Assembly: GCF_900239185.1 (NCBI RefSeq)
Contig: NZ_OENA01000061.1
Coordinates: forward strand, 3,501-60,116
DNA from: Tenacibaculum finnmarkense
Lineage (GTDB): Bacteria > Bacteroidota > Bacteroidia > Flavobacteriales > Flavobacteriaceae
DNA: 56,616 bases
Direction: 5' to 3'
Shown: piece by piece, positions 52,089 to 56,616 of the stretch
Layout of the letters: each line of letters opens with the position of its first letter
Position numbering within the stretch: the first letter of the stretch is position 1
The notes under the pieces: model-generated
What the model was told of the DNA's origin: nothing
The model's database searches: none
The model's input: only the letters and a program-made list of their open reading frames with translations
Program-made: the position numbers and the translations under genes

Positions 52089-54944
52089 ATGAACACAAAT
52101 TCATTTCAACTAAGACATATTGGTCCTAATTCAAAAGGACAAGAAAAAATGCTAGAAACGATTAAATCTGATAGCATAGACCAATTAATTTTTGAAACAA
52201 TTCCTGATGATATTCGCCTTAAAAACGAATTAGATTTAGCTCCTGCAATGAGTGAGTATGAATATTTGAATCATATTACTGAATTAGGTGCAAAAAACAA
52301 GGTTTTTAAAAGTTACATCGGATTAGGATATCACCAGGCAATTGTGCCTAGCGTTATTCAGCGTAATATTTTAGAAAACCCAAGCTGGTACACCGCTTAT
52401 ACGCCATATCAAGCAGAAATTGCACAAGGACGTTTAGAAGCTTTGTTAAATTTCCAAACCATGGTTTGCGATTTAACAGGTATGGAACTTGCAAATGCAT
52501 CTTTATTAGACGAATCAACTGCTGCTGCTGAGGCAATGGCGTTATTATTTGATGTACGTGAACGTGCTCAGAAAAAAGCAGGTGTAACCAAGTTTTTTGT
52601 TTCTGAAGATATTTTACCTCAAACATTATCGGTTTTACAAACACGTTCAACGCCTATCGGAATTGAATTAGTTGTAGGAAATCATGAAGAATTTGATTTT
52701 TCTGAAGATTTTTTCGGAGCTATTGTTCAATACCCAGGAAAACATGGGCAGGTTTGCGATTATACTGAATTTGTTGCCAACTGTAACGAAAAAAATATAA
52801 AAGTAGCTGTTGCTGCCGATATTTTATCATTAGTAAAATTAAAAGCACCTGCTGAATTTGGTGCTGCCGTAGTAGTAGGAACTACACAACGTTTTGGAAT
52901 TCCATTAGGTTACGGAGGTCCTCATGCTGGTTATTTTGCTACCAAAGAAGCTTACAAACGTAGTCTTCCTGGTCGTGTAATTGGTGTTACTAAAGATGTT
53001 AACGGTGGTCGTGCATTGCGTATGGCGTTACAAACTCGTGAGCAACATATTAAGCGTGAAAAAGCGACTTCTAATATTTGTACTGCACAGGTTTTATTAG
53101 CTGTTATGGCAGGAATGTATGCCGTTTACCATGGTAAAGATGGTTTACAATATATTGCTGACAGAACTCATGCTGCAGCAAATACTTTAGCAACTGCTTT
53201 AGAAACACTAGGTTTCAAACAAAAAAATAGCGCCTATTTTGATACTATTTTAATTGAAGTTGAAGCTGAAAAATTACGCACTGTTGCACAAGCAAACGGA
53301 ATCAACTTTAATTATATTGATAACAACCACGTTTCTATTTCAGTAAATGAAACCGTTAGTTTAAAAGAAATTAATGCCATTGTTGATTGTTTTGAACAAG
53401 CATTTAACGTACAAAACATTACTGTTACACAATTAACAACAACAGTCGCAATTGCTCCTAACGTTTTAAGAAACACTTCTTTCTTAGATAATGACGTATT
53501 TAATACCTATCAGTCAGAAACTGAAATGATGCGTTATATCAAAAAGTTAGAACGTAAAGATTTAGCGTTAAATCATTCCATGATTTCTTTAGGGTCTTGT
53601 ACCATGAAATTAAATGCTGCTTCTGAAATGTTACCTTTAAGTAATGCACAATGGGGAAATATTCACCCATTTGTACCATTAGAACAGGCTGAAGGATACC
53701 AAACAGTATTAAAAAACCTAGAAGAACAATTAAATGTTATTACAGGTTTTGCAGGAACTTCTTTACAGCCAAATTCTGGTGCACAAGGAGAATTTGCAGG
53801 ATTAATGGTTATTCGTGCGTATCATGAATCAAATGATGATGCTCATAGAAATATCTGTTTAATTCCTGCATCGGCACACGGTACAAACCCAGCATCAGCA
53901 GTTATGGCTGGTATGAAAGTGGTGGTTACCAAAACCGATGAAAAAGGAAATATCGATGTTGAAGATTTACGTGCAAAAGCCGAAAAACATAAAGATAATT
54001 TAGCCGCTTTAATGGTTACCTATCCATCAACGCATGGAGTGTACGAAAAAGCGATTAAAGAAATCACCCAAATTATTCATGATAACGGTGGGCAAGTTTA
54101 TATGGATGGTGCAAATATGAACGCACAAGTAGGATTAACAAACCCTGCAACGATTGGTGCTGATGTTTGTCACTTAAACTTACATAAAACATTTGCTATT
54201 CCTCATGGAGGTGGTGGACCAGGGGTTGGACCAATATGTGTTGCGCCTCAATTAGTACCATTTTTACCAAGCAATCCATTAATTCCAACAGGTGGCGAAA
54301 ATGCAATTACAGCAATTTCTTCAGCTCCTTGGGGTTCTGCTTTAGTGTGTTTAATTTCTTACGGATACATCACCATGTTAGGTGCTAAAGGATTAACAGA
54401 TTCTACAAAAAACGCTATTTTAAACGCCAATTATATTAAAGAACGTTTACACGGTCATTACGAAACCTTATATTCAGGAGAAATGAATAGAGCGGCACAC
54501 GAAATGATTATTGACTGTAGAGACTTTAAACAAAACGGAATTGAAGTAGTTGATATTGCAAAACGTTTAATGGATTACGGTTTTCACGCACCAACAGTTT
54601 CTTTCCCAGTAGGAGGAACAATGATGATTGAACCAACAGAATCTGAAAATGTAGCTGAATTAGACCGTTTTTGTGATGCTATGATTGCTATTCGTAAAGA
54701 AATTTCAGAAGTAACCAAAGAAGACGCAAATAACCCGTTAAAAAATGCACCGCATACACAAGCGATGCTAACTGATGACCAATGGGATTTACCATATACG
54801 CGTCAGCAAGCGGCATTTCCTTTAAGTTATGTTGCCGATAATAAATTTTGGCCTTCTGTTCGTAGAGTAGATGATGCTTTTGGCGATAGAAACTTAATTT
54901 GTTCTTGTAACCCAATTGAAGATTATATTGATGAAGAAGCTTAA
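52089..54944 (+). CDS. gcvP: glycine dehydrogenase (decarboxylating), P protein of glycine cleavage
   Basis: 951 residues, the fused single-chain form. The PLP lysine is Lys700 in HLNLHKTFAIPHGGGGPGVGP, in the second half. The N-terminal half shows RHIGPNSKGQEKML and NASLLDESTAAAEAM. It decarboxylates glycine and passes the aminomethyl group to the H protein. gcvT and gcvH are not in the window. It is close to the serine synthesis fusion gene; serine and glycine feed the same one-carbon pool. Followed by a terminator. Confidence 0.97.
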   Translation: MNTNSFQLRHIGPNSKGQEKMLETIKSDSIDQLIFETIPDDIRLKNELDLAPAMSEYEYLNHITELGAKNKVFKSYIGLGYHQAIVPSVIQRNILENPSWYTAYTPYQAEIAQGRLEALLNFQTMVCDLTGMELANASLLDESTAAAEAMALLFDVRERAQKKAGVTKFFVSEDILPQTLSVLQTRSTPIGIELVVGNHEEFDFSEDFFGAIVQYPGKHGQVCDYTEFVANCNEKNIKVAVAADILSLVKLKAPAEFGAAVVVGTTQRFGIPLGYGGPHAGYFATKEAYKRSLPGRVIGVTKDVNGGRALRMALQTREQHIKREKATSNICTAQVLLAVMAGMYAVYHGKDGLQYIADRTHAAANTLATALETLGFKQKNSAYFDTILIEVEAEKLRTVAQANGINFNYIDNNHVSISVNETVSLKEINAIVDCFEQAFNVQNITVTQLTTTVAIAPNVLRNTSFLDNDVFNTYQSETEMMRYIKKLERKDLALNHSMISLGSCTMKLNAASEMLPLSNAQWGNIHPFVPLEQAEGYQTVLKNLEEQLNVITGFAGTSLQPNSGAQGEFAGLMVIRAYHESNDDAHRNICLIPASAHGTNPASAVMAGMKVVVTKTDEKGNIDVEDLRAKAEKHKDNLAALMVTYPSTHGVYEKAIKEITQIIHDNGGQVYMDGANMNAQVGLTNPATIGADVCHLNLHKTFAIPHGGGGPGVGPICVAPQLVPFLPSNPLIPTGGENAITAISSAPWGSALVCLISYGYITMLGAKGLTDSTKNAILNANYIKERLHGHYETLYSGEMNRAAHEMIIDCRDFKQNGIEVVDIAKRLMDYGFHAPTVSFPVGGTMMIEPTESENVAELDRFCDAMIAIRKEISEVTKEDANNPLKNAPHTQAMLTDDQWDLPYTRQQAAFPLSYVADNKFWPSVRRVDDAFGDRNLICSCNPIEDYIDEEA

Positions 54945-54974
54945 AATCTTCTTTATAAATTTTTTATAAATTCG

Positions 54975-55006
54975 AAAACCTCATCAGAAATGGTGAGGTT
55001 TTTTTT
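54975..55006 (+). terminator. terminator of gcvP
   Basis: AAAACCTCA (54975-54983) and TGAGGTTTT (54994-55002), then more T. Confidence 0.92.
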
Positions 55007-55043
55007 TGAAATTATTTTTCTATATTAATTTTATTTGAAGCTA

Positions 55044-55122
55044 TTCCCGCTTTGCGCACTCGCTTTTTTTATTTTTAAAAGAAAAATAAAAAAGAGCTCA
55101 AACAATTGCTTCAATCGGGGCT
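55044..55122. repeat. structured intergenic repeat, copy 3
   Basis: On the minus strand AGCCCCGATTGAAGC, AATTGTTTGAGCTC, an A/T hairpin, GCGAGTGCGCAAAGCGGGA: the nearest relative of copy 1 at 26991-27063, inverted. Confidence 0.75.
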
Positions 55123-55317
55123 AAAAACCAGAACGACCTTAAAAAAAGCACATGAATTCATCTTTTTTATCAGAAAATAATATCTTTATAAAACTGTGTT
55201 TTTTCTATTAAAAGTATTCCAAAAACATAATTTTAGATTTTTTATCTACATTAATAAAATAAACAGAAAAATAATCTAAATTTCAACCTAAATACTGACT
55301 ATTATTATTGATTCTGC

Positions 55318-55325
55318 TACTTTTG
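55318..55325 (+). promoter_or_regulatory. minus-7 box of hdc
   Basis: TACTTTTG matches TAnnTTTG, 19 bases before the ATG at 55345. Confidence 0.5.
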
Positions 55326-55344
55326 ATGGCTAAATATCATTACT

Positions 55345-56514
55345 ATGGCAGGTTTTAAAAATTTATCCGAAGAAAATCAACAAAAATTAAATACACTAAA
55401 AGAACAATTAACCACCGCTCGTGATGGTTTTTTAGGGTATCCCGTTTCAAAAGATTTTGATTACTCCGCTCTAAATGAGTTCTTTCAGTTTCCTATTAAC
55501 AATTTAGGAGACCCCTTTGAAAAAGGAACATACCAAGTACAAACTCACGAAATGGAACGCGAAGTAATTGCTTTTTTCGCCAAATTATTTAGGGCAAATC
55601 CGAAAGATTTTTGGGGATATGTTACCAACGGAGGTTCTGAAAGTAACTTGTATGGCTTATATCTTGCACGTGAATTATATCCCAAAGCAATTGTTTATTA
55701 TTCCGAATCTACACATTATAGTATTCGCAAAAATATTCATTTATTAAACATCCCTAGTATTGTTATAAAAGCACAAGAAAACGGTGAAATGGATTATAAA
55801 GATTTTAAGAACACCGTGCGTATGAACCGCCATAAACCCGTTATTGTTTTGGCTACTTTTGGTACTACTATGAAAGAAGCAAAAGATGATATTTCTAACA
55901 TAAAAAATATTTTAGCGAGCCTAGCAATTCAAGACCATTACATCCATTGTGATGCAGCCTTATCTGGTTCCTTTGGAGCTTTTATGCAACCTCGCCTACC
56001 CTTCGATTTTATGGATGGTGCAGATAGTATTTCTATTAGCGGACATAAATTTATAGGATCTCCAATTCCAACAGGCGTATTAATGGCAAAACGCTCCAAT
56101 AGAGATCGAATTGCCAAAGGAATTTCATATATCGGCTCGTTAGATACCACCATAACAGGTTCTCGCAACGGACATTCACCACTTTTTTTATGGTACGCCT
56201 TAAAACAATTGGGTGTTGAGGGTTTACAAGAACGCTATCAAAAGAGTTTAGAAGTTGCGCAATATTGTGAAACTTCACTAAAAAATATTGGTATTAAAGC
56301 CTGGAGAAATCCGAATGCAATTACCGTAGTTCTGCCTAAAACATCTAAAAAAATTAAAGATAAATGGCAATTAGCAACCGAAGGTGATATTTCACATATA
56401 ATTTGCATGCCAAATGTAACGAAAACCCAAATTGATGCCTTTATTGATGATTTAAAAAATTGCGATGAACCAACAACTGAACCCGAAATTACTTTTGATT
56501 ATTCATTAACATAA
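55345..56514 (+). CDS. hdc: PLP-dependent histidine decarboxylase
   Basis: 389 residues, the usual length of the bacterial PLP enzyme. GYPVSKDFDYSALNEF, WGYVTNGGSESNLYGLYLAR, HCDAALSGSFGAFM, the PLP lysine Lys235 in SISGHKFIGSPIPTGV, and ITGSRNGHSPLFLW follow closely the enzymes of Morganella and relatives. It converts histidine to histamine. In some marine bacteria it serves siderophore synthesis, but no siderophore gene is visible. Preceded by its own promoter, followed by a terminator, so a single-gene unit. Confidence 0.9.
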   Translation: MAGFKNLSEENQQKLNTLKEQLTTARDGFLGYPVSKDFDYSALNEFFQFPINNLGDPFEKGTYQVQTHEMEREVIAFFAKLFRANPKDFWGYVTNGGSESNLYGLYLARELYPKAIVYYSESTHYSIRKNIHLLNIPSIVIKAQENGEMDYKDFKNTVRMNRHKPVIVLATFGTTMKEAKDDISNIKNILASLAIQDHYIHCDAALSGSFGAFMQPRLPFDFMDGADSISISGHKFIGSPIPTGVLMAKRSNRDRIAKGISYIGSLDTTITGSRNGHSPLFLWYALKQLGVEGLQERYQKSLEVAQYCETSLKNIGIKAWRNPNAITVVLPKTSKKIKDKWQLATEGDISHIICMPNVTKTQIDAFIDDLKNCDEPTTEPEITFDYSLT

Positions 56515-56531
56515 AACCAACTTATAAACAT

Positions 56532-56563
56532 AAAAAACACGAAGCGTTAACTTCGTGTTTTTT
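56532..56563 (+). terminator. terminator of hdc
   Basis: AAAAAACACGAAG and CTTCGTGTTTTTT form a 13-bp stem around CGTTAA. Confidence 0.93.
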
Positions 56564-56616
56564 GTTATAAAACTTATTTTTTAAGCATTTAGAAACTATT
56601 CTTTTCAGATGATTTC

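Larger units (their letters stand above)
54945..55344. other. intergenic segment between gcvP and hdc
   Basis: It contains the gcvP terminator, a structured repeat copy at 55044-55122 and, at the end, the hdc promoter. No gene is seen. Confidence 0.7.

Noticed and set aside
1..56616. tRNA or rRNA genes
   Set aside because: I read through the intergenic parts for cloverleaf-type sequences with a conserved T arm and saw none. A dedicated search could still find one.

Overview
The window is AT-rich DNA from a member of the Bacteroidota, almost certainly the family Flavobacteriaceae. A marine genus such as Tenacibaculum or a relative is plausible, but that is an impression and not shown. The support is a SusC/SusD pair, a type 9 secretion (T9SS) C-terminal sorting domain, promoters of the Bacteroidota form (TTTG, about 20 bases, then TAnnTTTG), a SerB-SerA fusion, and flavobacterial families throughout.

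Region 1 (1 to about 10.7 kb) is accessory DNA. On the minus strand it carries small hypothetical genes, a membrane/coiled-coil/zinc-finger gene built on 63-bp tandem repeats, a large winged-helix protein now in two pieces, and decayed tandem copies of that protein's 5' end, each with a terminator hairpin. A phage-type repressor faces an excisionase-like DNA-binding protein across an operator-rich gap. At least three, possibly four, reading frames here are broken by small indels, while the core genes next door are intact, so I read this as a decaying integrated element. Two exported proteins (a GlcG/HbpS-like protein and a hydroxyisourate hydrolase) and a few secreted or lipoprotein genes fill its right side.

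Region 2 (10.8 to 20.8 kb, minus strand) is the ribosomal cluster. The str part is rpsL-rpsG-fusA-rpsJ and ends in a terminator. A new promoter with a roughly 220-base structured leader then drives rplC-rplD-rplW-rplB-rpsS-rplV-rpsC-rplP-rpmC-rpsQ-rplN-rplX-rplE-rpsN. The cluster stops at a terminator right after rpsN. The genes that normally follow (rpsH, rplF, rplR, rpsE and so on) are not in the window; accessory DNA is there instead.

Region 3 (21 to 35 kb) holds a SusC/SusD nutrient-uptake pair, rlmB, a rhomboid protease, rarA, a polysaccharide-deacetylase-like gene with a secreted partner, a RadC-like gene, and the potassium-uptake pair trkA-trkH.

Region 4 (35 to 43.4 kb) runs on the plus strand: a T9SS-exported protein, a 52-residue exported peptide, a TetR-type regulator, then an ABC transporter, an HlyD-type adaptor and a TolC-type outer-membrane protein (a complete type I export set), and a potassium-channel-like protein. 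The transporter's ATPase lacks the standard signature motif, Q-loop glutamine and H-loop histidine.

Region 5 (43.4 to 56.6 kb) is metabolic. The minus strand carries the kynurenine pathway genes (kynureninase, kynurenine 3-monooxygenase, 3-hydroxyanthranilate dioxygenase, an ACMSD-like decarboxylase), interrupted by several families of dispersed intergenic repeats, then a PAS protein, a SerB-SerA fusion and a UbiA-like membrane protein. The plus strand carries gcvP and a PLP-dependent histidine decarboxylase. Serine synthesis and glycine cleavage sit side by side, and together supply one-carbon units.
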